Shown here: positions 22,033-33,014 of the stretch, piece after piece
Layout of the letters: every line of letters starts with the position of its first letter
Numbering within the stretch: the first letter of the stretch is position 1
NCBI RefSeq assembly: GCF_017591425.1
Contig: NW_024465655.1
Location: forward strand, 2,479,501 to 2,543,500
Source: Ochotona curzoniae
Taxonomy: Eukaryota > Chordata > Mammalia > Lagomorpha > Ochotonidae
Direction of reading: 5' to 3'
Length of the DNA stretch: 64,000 bases
Made by a program: the position numbers and the translations under genes
The notes under the pieces: model-generated
Seen by the model: the letters and a program-made list of their open reading frames with translations, nothing else
The model's database searches: none
Told to the model about the DNA's origin: nothing

Positions 22033-22089
22033 TAAAATATCTTAATTACAACTATAACTTGTAGGGAATCACTGGTATTCTTTTGCAGA

Positions 22090-22300
22090 AGCATTTTTCA
22101 CCTTTCACACATTTATTCAGAGAGGAAGAGAAGCTAAGGGAAGTGCTCCCTGGCCCACTCTCCGTATATCTGCAATGACTGGGTCTGCCCAAGGTCAAGG
22201 GCCAGAAACTCAATGTAAGTTTCCCACATGTATGGAAAGAATCCTGCTGTGCACCCAGGATCTGCAATAGCAGCAAGATGGAGTATGGAGCTAGAACCAG
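22090..22300 (-). mobile_element. CSINE, old antisense fragment
   Basis: Reversed tail ACACATTTATTCAGAGAGG, then GGCCAGAAACTC, TTTCCCACATGTATGG and AGCTAGAACCAG, following the antisense SINE order with gaps. Weak. Confidence 0.5.
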
Positions 22301-22304
22301 AGAG

Positions 22305-22600
22305 AGTTAAATCAAGAGAAGAAAAAAAGAAACAGAGGAAGAGAGAGAGTCCATCTACTGATTTACTCCCCGAATGATCACACTGGCCAAGGATGGGTGG
22401 GGCAGGAGCCAGGAGCCTAGAACTCAGACCTGGTCCGCAGCATGGATGGCAGGAGTCCAGGTACTTGAGGGGCATTTCCATGACTTTCTTAGCTATATTA
22501 GCATGGAGCTGAGTCAGAAGTGGAGCAACCAGAATTTAAACAAATGCTCATGCTGGGGGCCATCTTCCCTGGCGGTGCTTTAACCTGCCCTCCAGTCCTA
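22305..22600 (-). mobile_element. CSINE, old antisense copy
   Basis: GA-rich start, TCCATCTACTGATTTACTCC, GGCAGGAGCCAGGAGCC, AGCATGGAGCTGAGTCAGAA and GTGGAGCAACCAGAATTTAAA. Confidence 0.75.
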
Positions 22601-22828
22601 GTCATGAGTGTGCGAATCAGCATCTTTATGATTAGGCTACATGCCTACCCTCCACCGTTTCTGAGTAGCACTTTTACTTTCCCAGTGCCCTCTAAAATTC
22701 ACAACAGAGACCAATGGGGAGAAGTGACGCTGTCAGACTCGACATGAGGAAACACAACATGCCTACATATATCCAGAGTGTCCGCAGACAGCCAGACACC
22801 CCCGGATGATTGCACACCCAGTCAAACC
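22601..22828. other. Unassigned sequence
   Basis: Nothing recognised. Confidence 0.5.
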
Positions 22829-22950
22829 CAGTCTGAGTGTCTGCACTGGCCTAATCCGGAACAGATGCTTGGAAAACGAACCAATGGAAGGAGGGATGCA
22901 CTCTCTCTCCTCCTACCTTTCAAATAAATGAATGAAGATTTGGAAAAGAA
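22829..22950 (+). mobile_element. CSINE 3' fragment
   Basis: Retains only an AACGAACCAATGGAAGG-like block, CTCTCTCTCCTCC and the CCTTTCAAATAAATGAATGA end. Confidence 0.45.
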
Positions 22951-23385
22951 AAAGCAGTGAACAGGCTGGGTTTGGCTGATGGGCTGCAGGTGGGGTGCAG
23001 TAGCTGAGCTGCCTCATCAGCCCCACCACACTGCATCCTTTTCAACTCTTACGGAAACGGAACTGAGGTGATCTATTTACTCATTGTGCATAGCTACTTC
23101 CAAGCTACCACAGAGGAGAGGGGCCACCAAGCTTAGATTTCTTATCTGTATACACAGGAAAGAAGTTGGTAAGCCTTACTTTCCTCTCTCTTCGTGTTGT
23201 TTTCTAAGGCTCTACTGTCATGCACATCCTGGCCCGTGCCCATTCTCTGCCAAACTCAAGTCAAAAAGCATCACAACTAAGTATGAGACTATTCCTAGAC
23301 AGAAAAAAAAAGCCATATATACCTTGTGTCCTTCTGTATAAAACAGAAGCATTTTTAAAAGAAGTTTGTAGAATACATTTACTTA
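22951..23385. other. Unassigned sequence
   Basis: Nothing recognised; open frames at 23084-23341 lack motifs. Confidence 0.5.
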
Positions 23386-23387
23386 GC

Positions 23388-23705
23388 AGGCCAGCATGGT
23401 GGTTTAACAAGATAATTCTCCACCTGCAGCACTGGCATCCCATATGGGTGCTGGTTCAGGTCCCAGCAGCTCCACTTCCCATCCAGCTTCATGCTAGTGC
23501 ACTTGGCTAAGCAGGAGCAAAAGATGGCCCAAGCACTTGAGCCGTTGTGCACACTTGCGGGATACCTAGAATAAACTTCAGGCTTCTAGATCCAGCTCAA
23601 CTCAGCTCTGGGCATTGAGGCCATTTGGAGAATGAAACATTGGATGGAAAATCTTTTAGTCTATCCTCTCTGTCAATCTGCCTTTCAAATGAAAATAAAC
23701 AAAAG
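23388..23705 (+). mobile_element. CSINE, full-length older copy
   Basis: CAGGCCAGCATGGTGGTTTA head, GGCATCCCATATGGGTGCTG, CACTTCCCATCCAGC, AAAGATGGCCCAAGC, CATTTGGAGAATGAAACATT and a CTGCCTTTCAAATGAAAAT end. Confidence 0.92.
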
Positions 23706-24105
23706 CTTTCAAAAAACAAAATAAGCAAAAAATACATTTGTCTGTGTTGGGCTCCAAACCCAATAAAATTCAAGGCATGACTCCAGTATTGGCCAGAAAA
23801 GTGGAGCCATCATGGTGGGCTAAGTCAATGAGAATCCATTCCCGGGAAGTGAAAGTGGGGTAAAAAGCAAACGGCTGTGAGGAAGAGAAAAGGTATCCTA
23901 AGCCAAATGGGAATCATCTGTGGATAGGGCATCTGCTGTCCATGATAACCTCCTGTCCACTAGGGGAATGAGTGCTACCTACTCAGATAAGATGAGCATC
24001 TTGGCCTGGACATTTTACAGAAAAAAATACTCCCAAGAAAGACCCTGAAAGTCACAAAAGGAGTTCCAAAAGGAAATCACTAGGCCAAATTAATCCTACT
24101 CAAAA
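23706..24105. other. Unassigned sequence
   Basis: Nothing recognised. Confidence 0.5.
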
Positions 24106-24107
24106 GA

Positions 24108-24444
24108 GGTTAAAATATATATGTGTGTGTGTATTATATCATATATAATATATGCATATATCATACATAATTATAATATATAAAATGTAACATATATTAT
24201 ATATTTTATTATATAATGCAATACTATAAATAATATATAATGCAATATATATTGCATTATATAATTTATAAATATTATTATAACATGATATAATATATTT
24301 ATAATATAAGCAAATCAGATTATTATAAGAATATTATATAATATAATATATTGTATTATATATTATAATAAATATATATTATTATAACATATTATACATA
24401 TATATACATATAATGCATGCATATATTAAATACATACATATATA

Positions 24445-24476
<32 letters not shown>
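24108..24476. repeat. AT-rich imperfect palindromic block
   Basis: About 370 bases of nearly pure A/T with many local inverted repeats (TATAATATATT types) ending in (TA)15 at 24447-24476, which abuts the reversed tail of the next SINE. Frames here (24413-24694) are not coding. Confidence 0.95.
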
Positions 24477-24480
<4 letters not shown>

Positions 24481-24760
24481 GGCAGAAATACAGAGAGAGA
24501 GAAAGAAAGAGAAAATATGCTGGTGCCATCCCTCAATATCCAAACCAGTCAGATGTGGGCCTTGTCAAAACCAGGAACAAGAACTCTGGTCAGGTCTCCA
24601 GTCTGAGAGGAAGGGGCCCAAGGACTTGCTCCATCATCTGATGCCCTTCCAGGTTCCAGGTTCATGGCAGGAAGCTGCCTCAGAAGTAGAGTAGCTGGCA
24701 CTTAATAGGTGATTGATATGGGATGCAGACATTAGAATTGGTGGCTTAATCCACATGTCA
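24477..24760 (-). mobile_element. CSINE, old antisense copy
   Basis: AAAGGCAGAAATACAGAGAG, AGGTCTCCAGTCTGAG, AAGGGGCCCAAGGACTTGC, GGCAGGAAGCTGCCTCAGAA and head AGAATTGGTGGCTTAATCC. Confidence 0.85.
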
Positions 24761-24900
24761 TTTCAATGTTTTGTTCAGCAAAATTCGACTCAATGAATGC
24801 TTTATTAGTACATGAACTAATAATTAAAATAAAAGTTATATATTCCTTTTAAAAAGAGCAAGAAGGAAATGATAATAGTTATTCTCAATAACTGTATAAA
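24761..24900. other. Unassigned sequence
   Basis: Short AT-rich spacer. Confidence 0.5.
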
Positions 24901-24904
24901 ACTT

Positions 24905-25224
24905 TTTTTAAGATTTATTTTATTTTTATTGCAAAGTCAGATATACAGAGAGGAAGAGAGACAGAGAAGAAGATCTTCCATCCGTTGATTCACTCCCCAA
25001 GCATCCACAATGGCCAGAACTGCGCCAATTCGAAGCCAGGAGCCTATTCTGGTTCTCCCACATGGGTGCAGGATCCTAAGGCTTTGGGCCATCTTCGACT
25101 GCTAGCCCAGGCCACAAGCAGGGAGCTGGATGGGAAGCAAGGCTGCTGGGATTAGAACAAGTGCCATGTGGGATCCCGGGCATGCAATGTGAGAACTTGA
25201 GCCGCTAGGCTACCACACCAGGCC
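24905..25224 (-). mobile_element. CSINE, full-length antisense copy
   Basis: TTTAAGATTTATTTTATTTT tail, GTCAGATATACAGAGAGG, AGATCTTCCATCCGTTG, AACCAGAA-type middle, GCCACAAGCAGGGAGCTGG, GTGCCATGTGGGATCCC and head ending CACACCAGGCCC. A short possible target repeat (ACTGTAT) flanks it. Confidence 0.96.
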
Positions 25225-25430
25225 CACTGTATGACATTTCTAATTCAAGTCATTAGTGTAAATCCAAATTATTTCCTTGCCTGTTATTTTAAGAGTTAAT
25301 ATAATAGCCTTTTCAGTATCTGCATTCAAAAAAGACTTGTTCCATACAACGTACCAATATGTAAACTTATCATAGGATAAATGAGATGTGTTTGTTTCTA
25401 CAAAGAGCTTTTACATCATTTCAGCATGGT
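25225..25430. other. Unassigned sequence
   Basis: Nothing recognised. Confidence 0.5.
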
Positions 25431-25432
25431 AG

Positions 25433-25757
25433 TTTTCAAAATTTATTTGAAAGGGAGAATGCCAAAGGGAGAGGTTTGGAGACACAGAGACCTTTTGTTC
25501 TGATTCACTGCCCAAATGGCTGTGACATCCCACACTTCCGCCAGAGTCCTAACCTCCCTTCAGGTCTCTGACTCCATTATGGATCTGCCACATGGGTATC
25601 AGGGTGCCAAGTACTTGGGCCATCATTCATTGCCTTTCCAAGTGTATTAGCAGGGAGCTGGATCAGAAGTAGACTGCCTATGTCTTGAGTTGGTACTCTA
25701 ATGTGGGCTGTCAACTTTGCTAGCAGCGGCTTAACCTACTGCGTTGTAACACCCACC
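25433..25757 (-). mobile_element. CSINE, old antisense copy
   Basis: AAAATTTATTTGAAAGGGAG, GATTCACTGCCCAAATGGC, CCACATGGGTATCAGGGTGC, AGCAGGGAGCTGGATCAGAA and head GGCTTAACCTACTGCGTTG. Confidence 0.9.
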
Positions 25758-26310
25758 TATAATGAGCTTTTATAGACTTTTCCATATCTAGACTCTCTTT
25801 AGTGGATGAGTATACATGGCAAGAGGGTTATGAATCAAGTCTAGACAGACTTGACCTACATCTCTTTAGTTGAGTAATTTTATGGGTTCTGTCCTATAAT
25901 AGCAAGTACATTTCACATCACCCATTTAGCGCTCAAACAGGCATTGCTGTAGCCTATTACTGGTTTCACTAAACTGCAAGCTCCTCCAGAGAGTCTGTGT
26001 TCCCACAAGGTTAGTGTTTTGTCTCCTTGCTCATCATAGGTGCTCAACATGAACCAATTAGGAACCTTTTGTTTCTTTCTGCACAAACTATAATTTTAAA
26101 AGGATATATATTGCAAAATGTAATTTGCAACATGAACTTTCAAGTTAAGCCATTTTTTTCCTCCTCAAACAATGTTGGAAAGAGCAGTTAGGACCCTGTG
26201 AAGGCCATGAAAGTCCTTGGCAATATCATTGGACAGTTTACTTTACAACAACAACAGAAAGCAGATAATCACAGCAACGGGAAGGTACAGCAGTCGTAGA
26301 AGCTCATGAG
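25758..26310. other. Unassigned sequence
   Basis: Nothing recognised. Confidence 0.5.
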
Positions 26311-26311
26311 C

Positions 26312-26545
26312 ACCTGGTGCCAAGATGCAGCTAACAGCCACCTGCAACGCTGGCATTTTATATGAACTTTTCTGCCCCCCATGTGGGAGTCCCGGATGGA
26401 ACTCTACTTCCATGGCTTTGGCCCGGTCAAAGCAACTACTTAAGGAGTGAATCAATGGATACAACTATTTTTTTTTCCCCTCTCCCTTTTTTTTGTGTAT
26501 TGCCATTCACAAATCTTGAATTTCAAATAAATAAATGAATCGGAA
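26312..26545 (+). mobile_element. CSINE, internally deleted old copy
   Basis: Head fragments with ACGCTGGCATTTTATATG, CATGTGGGAGTCCCGGATGG, CTTAAGGAGTGAATCAATGG and a TTTCAAATAAATAAATGAAT end; the middle is shortened. Confidence 0.7.
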
Positions 26546-26596
26546 AATAAAAGAAGTTCATGGATTTAGAACCATATACAGTACGCATGCAGAACG
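26546..26596. other. Short spacer
   Basis: Nothing recognised. Confidence 0.5.
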
Positions 26597-26900
26597 ATGT
26601 CTGGCTGTGGTATAGTTGGTTAAGCTGGCACTTGCCATGCTAGCTTTCTAAACAGGTACTAGTTTGAGTTCTAGCTGGTCCATTTCTAATTCAGCTCCTG
26701 GCTAGTGTGCCTGATAAAGCAACAAGACATACCTCAAGTGCTTGGACCTTGCACCCACGTGGGAGACCCAGAAGCTCCTGATTCAGGGCTTCTCCTTGGC
26801 CCAACCCTGGCCATTGTGGCCATTGAGTGAGTGAACTAACAGATAGCAGATTCTCTCTGTCTCTCTTTACCATTCAAATAAATCCAATAAATCTTTAGAA
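26597..26900 (+). mobile_element. CSINE, old sense copy
   Basis: GTCTGGCTGTGGTATAGTTG head, ACTAGTTTGAGTTCTAGCTG B-box region, CCATTTCTAATTCAGCTCC, AAAGCAACAAGACATACC, CCACGTGGGAGACCCAGAAG, AGTGAGTGAACTAACAG and AAATAAATCCAATAAATC. Confidence 0.9.
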
Positions 26901-27744
26901 AAAGATGTATTCCAGCAGTGATCATAACTGGGAGAGCATTCCAAGGAAATCTATACAGCCAGGAAGCAGTTAGCCTAGCCTAACATGCCACTCTCTTTTA
27001 CAATCACCAATATATTAGATAAAAAATTAGCTTTTTGTATGTCATCGTATGGAATGAAACCACATCAACATAGTTTCATTTTCAACAAAATCAGTCCCAT
27101 TTCTAATAAATAAATGTACTCACTTTGACTATTTTTCTAACAATCATTTCGCATATCACACTGCAGTCACAGAAAAGTAGCTTGAGGAACGCTGTATAGA
27201 TTAAGACGGTATTTTTCAAAATATTTAGTATAACCATTAAAAACACATGAAATATTTGAATATACACTTCTTTGAATTGTTCTCATGTCTTTGCATAGAT
27301 GTCTATTATGCATGCTAAACTCACCACAATATCTCATTTGTTGTCTCTGGTCAACTAAAACCAGTTCTTACAGCAAAATCCAAATCACGCAAATGAGAGC
27401 AGCTGCTGCGTAACTGTCATAATCGGCCAAAGGTGTCTGAATAGGGAGTCCACGTCACGTACTTGCTGTGAATATGCCCTGGGCTGCCTTAGGAGTTCTC
27501 AGGAACGCAGCAACTTAGTGAACATCACGTCTTCATTAGACTCAAAAGAGGTTTGATTTATGATCCCAAATCACTTGTATTTACACACCAACATGTTCAA
27601 TCAAAGCACAGAAAACAAGATTACTCTCTGGGCGATACATGATTTAAGCTTAAATTCTTCATAATCACTAGATTTGAGGCAATAAATAAAGTACTTGCTG
27701 ATAGTTAAACAATAGAAGATGTATGTATATACATATAAAAGTGG
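26901..27744. other. Unassigned sequence
   Basis: No repeat seen. About 27360-27520 is less AT-rich and keeps several CpGs (TCGGCC, CACGTCACGTAC), which is unusual for this window, but nothing is identified. Confidence 0.5.
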
Positions 27745-28040
27745 TGATGTCGGGACAGACAGACTACTAGTTAAGACACCAGTTAGCGTGACTTACCTCA
27801 TGTCATAGTTCTTGGGTTCAAGACCTGGTTCAGCTCCCAAGTCCGGCTCCCTGTTAATAAGCACTCTGGGTAGCAGTGTGATGGTGCAAGCCATTGAGCT
27901 CACGCCGTTGTGTGGGAATCACAACTGAGTTCCCTGGATCTAGCTTCTATCTGCCCCAGGCCATTACAAGTCAGTGCGGCCATTTGGAGGAAGAACCAGC
28001 AAATGAGATCTCTCTCTGCTTCTCAAATGAAAAACAAAAA
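27745..28040 (+). mobile_element. CSINE, old sense copy
   Basis: CAGACTACTAGTTAAGACAC, GGTTCAAGACCTGG B-box region, AGTCCGGCTCCCTG, GCCATTTGGAGGAAGAACC, CTCTCTCTGCTTCTCAAATG. Confidence 0.85.
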
Positions 28041-28868
28041 CACACTTACGTGATTCTTGCTTAGAAAACTGTAGTGAATTTTAAAAATTACCAAATCTCC
28101 ATTGGTGTTGGTTGGGACAACATTCTGGAGATCTCCAAAAAGTACAGGCGGAATACAGGGGCAGAGGGGCAGATGTGTGGGCAGACTGAAATCAAAACAT
28201 ACAGAACAAGTTCATGGCACACACCACCTTGGGTTGAAATTTTTACATTGAATTTTTTCAATTAAATTGAAGAAATAATGAAACAGAAAACGGAGTTAGA
28301 CATTCTTCCTGTGTGAAAAGCACGTAAAGCTTTTAAAGATCTAGATTTTTCTTTAACTTCAGACAACAGAATACTTGGATTAGTGTTACATTTGATCGAC
28401 TTAGGTTCTCTCACATCTTATTTGTCATAAGTTGCATTATTTTCACATGATCGATGCTCCCAGCATCTTGAATCAGTTCTGCGGTGAAAAGCGCTGCATT
28501 TGCATTCCATCAAAATGATGTAAACGTAATGTCAGTGCTTTATTTGTTCATGATTTATGCCGTAGTTGTACACTAATATAGGACATAGTATAGTATATCA
28601 AAAAAGGGAGCCGGCATGAAGCGACAAAAGCAGGCCTGAGCATCGCTCCTGCCCACGGGGCTCTGTGTGGGGACCTGGCCAGCTCCGCTCCTGCAGTTCT
28701 TTCCAGGGTGTGTAGCGATGTTTTCGCTCTCTTAAACATGCACATAATATTTAACTTTCCTCTGTTATTTATTGTTTGCTGTCGGGAAGTTGTTTAGGGT
28801 GAGGAGAGTAAGGGGACATGAATATTTCTATCGATTTAATATTTAATTTATTTCAGTATTTAGTTTAT
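28041..28868. other. Unassigned sequence
   Basis: No repeat recognised. About 28605-28715 is a GC-richer island in AT-rich DNA, unidentified. Confidence 0.5.
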
Positions 28869-28869
28869 T

Positions 28870-29108
28870 TAGAAAGAGATTTATTTATTTACTTGAAAGC
28901 AGAGTTCCAGAGAGAGAGGAGAGACAGAAAAAGAGAGCTTCCAACTGCTGGCTCACTTTCCAAATGGCCACAGCAACCAGTGCAGGGCTGGTCTGAAGCT
29001 CAGAGCAAGAATCTTCTTCTGGGTCTCCCATGTGCATTCAGGGGCCTAAGCACTTGGCACATCCTTTTGGTTTTCTCGGGAGCAGAGAGGGATTCAAGCT
29101 AGCCTAGG
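28870..29108 (-). mobile_element. CSINE, antisense, 5'-truncated
   Basis: AAAGAGATTTATTTATTTAC tail, GAGAGAGGAGAGACAGAAAA, GGCTCACTTTCCAAATGGCC, TCTTCTGGGTCTCCCATGTG, GGGCCTAAGCACTTGG, then GGGAGCAGAGAGGGATTCAA; the tRNA-like head is missing. Confidence 0.85.
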
Positions 29109-31158
29109 AGAAATAATCGTCAGCTTTTGGGGAGCACAAGTGAGCTGGAAGTCAAAGATGATAGCCAGTCTCTGGCCGACTTGGTTGGAGTGACAGAGGC
29201 ATCACTTACTGAGAGGGGGGAACACCTGGAACCTGGGGAGTGGCACCTTTGAACAAGATTATTTTTGAGGTGCCAAGGGAACACCCAAATATATTTTAAA
29301 TGTCCTTTTGAGTCAGTGGTTCTAGTCTTCATGTGAGCTTCGGATTGCAACTTGGAATTTGTCAGTGTACAGCTAGTGTTGAAACCATGCTACACATGAA
29401 AATGACTTGAGGAAGAGTGTTAATAAGGCAAAAAAAAAAAAAAGTGCCCAGGACTAAACCTGTTGATGCAGCAATATTGGCTTGTCAGAAGCAGAGATGC
29501 CTTTAAGGGAGACTGAGAGCAGAATAAACAGAGGAAAGGGATTAGAATGACAATGATGTCATGGAACCAAGAGACAACACATTCCGAAGAGATTGTGCAG
29601 TTGCTCGTTTCTGAGACATTGCATGAGATCATTGAATTGGCCATTGGATTTATTTACTCAGGGAGTCATTGATAACTTTGGTGGTAATTGATCCTGGAGT
29701 CGAGTTAAGGTTCAATGCAGGCACTAGTGGTTGGGACAGAGAAGGACTTTGCCACATGATTTCTCTGATGTTTGTTTCGCTTTGTTTTCGTGTAAATCCA
29801 GGCCACTGCATTTGTCTAGATCTCTTAATGTGTATAGCAGACCATATGTGATCCATTATGAAGCACAGAAATTCAGCTTCCTTGAGTGGGCTATATTCTC
29901 ATGAGAATTACATATCCTGGAAATTAGAAGTAATTAGAAACTCCTTGGGGTATAAAGACAAATATTGGCTTATCTCTGAAGATATATATCCCGGAACTTT
30001 CACAAGGATTCATTCACAGCAGGTGGTATGTGTATACAAGCTTAACGGGGAGGAAAGAATTGGGCTAAAAAAATTAGATACCATGGCTTTCCCATACCAA
30101 AGCAGCAATAAACTGCATTGGTTCGAAATGCTACAACAAGGCATGGAGTTTCCTGTCCATTGACTTCGGGGTGGTGATGGCAGGTAGTTTTGTTATTGCT
30201 GTCATCCCTTACTAATAAATAAACTTATTTTTAAACCAAGTCTGTTTGTACCTATCATGGCAAAGATGTATCATTTTCTACCTAACCATCGGTCTCATAT
30301 TTCTAGCCAAACATTTTGAAAGATACATGTGATAGGCTTCCAGGTTGTTCTCTCTAAAGAGAAAAAGGTTGACTAAATTACGATGATTTTCCTCAGGGTA
30401 AATTATTGACATCCTGCAATAACTATATTTCACCAGTAGTCAGCTTCAGGACTCCCTGCTCTAGTTTCTTTAAAACATAAACACCTAGACTAAGATTTTT
30501 TTTCTTCAGTTAAATATTTGATGAAAATACATATTTCATAAGCATATATTTCCTTCTTACAGTTGAGTCTACAACTATATATTAAAATCTTAAGTAACTA
30601 GGAAAGAAAAAGATGAAAAGGACCTCTGGCTGAGTTAAATAATGTATTAACATTCTAAATTATAAAATGTTGATAGTGGACCCTACTGGTATTACCACAG
30701 TCATGGTAAGAAATTTAGAAACTTAAGATTTAAAGAAACAAATTGGCAATCCATAATGTTGATGAATGGGCTTCAAAAATGAACTGGTTCTGCATGATTT
30801 TGAGAAAGTCTGTACAATGTTTAGTTTCCAGTTTCTAACTGGAGACATATGGGGAGTATCAGAAATGACCTCTTGTCCTTTTGAAAAAAAACAAGGTTTA
30901 AAAACAACATTGAGCAAATTTCTCTTCTGGGGATATAAGAGTTCTAAGATCAAGTCCTATCTTAGACATATATACTAAGTGTATGGCAAATGAGAAAGAA
31001 GAGGTGAGTGAGGGCAAGTGCAGAGGTCATTCAGCAATCTTTGCTGTCATCCAGGTTTGAGAAGGCTAGGGGGAAATAATGGATTAGAATAGGGGAAGGA
31101 CAGGCAGTGAAAGCCAATGGCCACAACCCAGAATAATTACAAGGTTTGTTAGGAATGA
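29109..31158. other. Unassigned sequence, SINE-free for 2 kb
   Basis: No interspersed repeat that I can name. Only an A13 run near 29431. Open frames of 60-101 codons (e.g. 29858-30163) have no motif and no intron-exon context. Confidence 0.5.
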
Positions 31159-31159
31159 G

Positions 31160-31463
31160 CGCCTGAGTGATAATCTAGTGGCTGAATTCTCCCCATCCCT
31201 TGCATGCACTGGAATGCCATATGGAGGCCGGGTCATGGCCCAGGTGCTCTGCTTTCCATTCAGCTCCCTGCTTGTGGCCTGGGAAAGCAATAGAGAATGG
31301 CTTAAAGGATTGGGACTCTGCACGCGTGTGTGAGAACCAGAGGAAGTTCTTGTCTTCTGGTTTCAGATCGGCTGGCTTAGCTTGGGTCATTGCAGCCACC
31401 TGGGGAGTGAATCAGCAGATGGAAGATGGTTCTTTCTGTATCCACTTCTCTCTCTTCTAATAA
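31160..31463 (+). mobile_element. CSINE, full-length, host of nested SINE
   Basis: GCCTGAGTGATAATCTAGTGG head, ATGCCATATGGAGGCCGG, TTTCCATTCAGCTCCCTGC, GGGAAAGCAATAGAGAATGG, CACCTGGGGAGTGAATCAG; the tail AATAAAAACACA is the target of the next SINE. Confidence 0.95.
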
Positions 31464-31478
31464 AAACACATTTTTTTT

Positions 31479-31793
31479 AAGATTTATTTTTATTATTTTT
31501 TTTTTATTGGAAAGGCAGATATACAGAGAGGAGAGACAGAGAGGAAGATCTTCCGTCTGATGATTCACTCCCCAAGTGAGCGCAACGGCCGATGCTATGC
31601 AGATCCGAAGCCAGGAGCCTCTTCTGGGTCTCCCACGCGGGTGCAGGGTCCCAAAGCTTTGGGCTGTCCTCGACTGCTTTCCCGGGCCACAGGCAGGGAG
31701 CTGGAAGGGAAGTGGGGCAGCCGGGAATAGAACCAGCGCCCATATGGGATCCCGGGCGTGCAAGGCAAGGACCTTAACCGCGCCGGGGCCCCC
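31479..31793 (-). mobile_element. Young CSINE, antisense, nested in the tail of the previous SINE
   Basis: Near-consensus: AAGATTTATTTTTATTATT tail, GATCTTCCGTCTGATGATTC, CAAGTGAGCGCAACGGCCG, GGGTCTCCCACGCGGG, CGACTGCTTTCCCGGGCC and a head lacking about 12 bp. TSD AAAACACATTTTTTTT at 31463-31478 and from 31794. Confidence 0.97.
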
Positions 31794-31810
31794 AAAACAC
31801 ATTTTTTTTT

Positions 31811-32461
31811 TTTAATGAGAGAATAGAAAGGCAAAAGGCCTGGGTGAACAAAGTTTCGAGTTTTGGCAAGAGTATGGAGCATGTTAAAAAGAAATATGAA
31901 AACATAGTGGAGAACGTGGCTTTTACAAAAAAACAATGACGTCAATTTTAAGATGCAGCCAATTGAACTCAGGGTAGGATGACTAAGCTATCAAGAAGAG
32001 TGAGAAGTGAAACTGGAGCTGCAGTGAGAAGGCAGGCAGGGAAGCAGATCTGTAGTGGTCCACATGGAAGTGATGGATGCTTCCAAAATTCAGGATCAGG
32101 TTGAACATAAGAACAGAGCGAGAGAAGAGTAACCCATTACTTTAATCGGCAGCAAACTGATGTCAATTGGACATGAAGATGACCTGTCCGAGTACACTTC
32201 ATTTATTCCTGTTCCAGTGCAGGAAGAAAAAGGGCTTAGAGTCTTACAATTCTATGTCAAAAAGCAGCTACAAGCATATCCTAAAAGAACTTTTGGAGAC
32301 AAAATGAAAGTAAATGAGACACAAGAGGAGCTCATTTCCAGGTAAAATTGGTTGAAAAGAAGCCTAATTCTAATGTTTGAAAAGATTTTTATAGAGTGTG
32401 AAAATATGATTATTTTAGTCTATCACTGTCTTTTGTTTTCTAGTCTGCAAATTAAAAATGT
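31811..32461. other. Unassigned sequence
   Basis: Nothing recognised. The 61-codon frame at 32160-32345 lacks a known motif. Confidence 0.5.
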
Positions 32462-32475
32462 AAGAATATTATATA

Positions 32476-32806
32476 TGGGCCCGGCGCGGTGGCGCAAGTG
32501 GTTAAAGGTCCTCGCCTTGCACGCCCGGAATCCCATATGGGCGCCGGTTCTAATCCCGGCAGCCCCACTTCCCTTCCAGCTCCCTGCCTGTGGCTCGGGA
32601 AAGCAGTCGAGGACAGCTCAGAGGTTTGGGACCCTGCACCCGCGTGGGAGACCCGGAAGAGGCTCCTGGCTTCGGATCTGCATAGCATCGGCCGTTGCGC
32701 TCACTTGGGGAGTGAATCATCGGACGGAAGATCTTCCTCTCTGTCTCTCCTCTCTGTATATCAGCCTTTCCAATGAAAAAATAATAAAAATAAATCTTTA
32801 AAAAAA
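32476..32806 (+). mobile_element. Young full-length CSINE with perfect TSD
   Basis: Best complete copy: GGGCCCGGCGCGGTGGCGCA head, A box TGGCGCAAGTGG (32490-32501), B box GGTTCTAATCC (32546-32556), body to GGAAGATCTTCCTCTCTGTC, A-rich tail. 14-bp TSD AAGAATATTATATA at 32462-32475 and 32807-32820. Pol III transcription start would be at the head; the SINE has no coding capacity and needs L1 enzymes in trans. Confidence 0.98.
32490..32556 (+). promoter_or_regulatory. Internal RNA polymerase III promoter (A and B boxes) of CSINE
   Basis: TGGCGCAAGTGG fits the TRGYNNARNNG A-box pattern and GGTTCTAATCC is one to two changes from the GGTTCGANTCC B box, with tRNA-like spacing. Inferred from the tRNA origin of the family. 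Confidence 0.7.
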
Positions 32807-33014
32807 AAGAATATTATATACGTATTTTAATATTCTTACATTCATAAAATATATTTAACATAGTTATTCTAGATAATGTTATATATAATATTATATATTA
32901 TAAGAATATTATCCAGAAATGAAGTGGAAAAGGCCTTTTTATGTTGATCATTTCTGGGTTTTTCCATTTAGGACATCCTAACAATAGCTTCAGGTTTTAA
33001 GAGGTTCACTGAGC

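Noticed and set aside
32476..32560. SINE head considered as a functional tRNA gene
   Set aside because: A and B boxes are present but the sequence lacks a complete cloverleaf and acceptor stem, and is fused to the SINE body.
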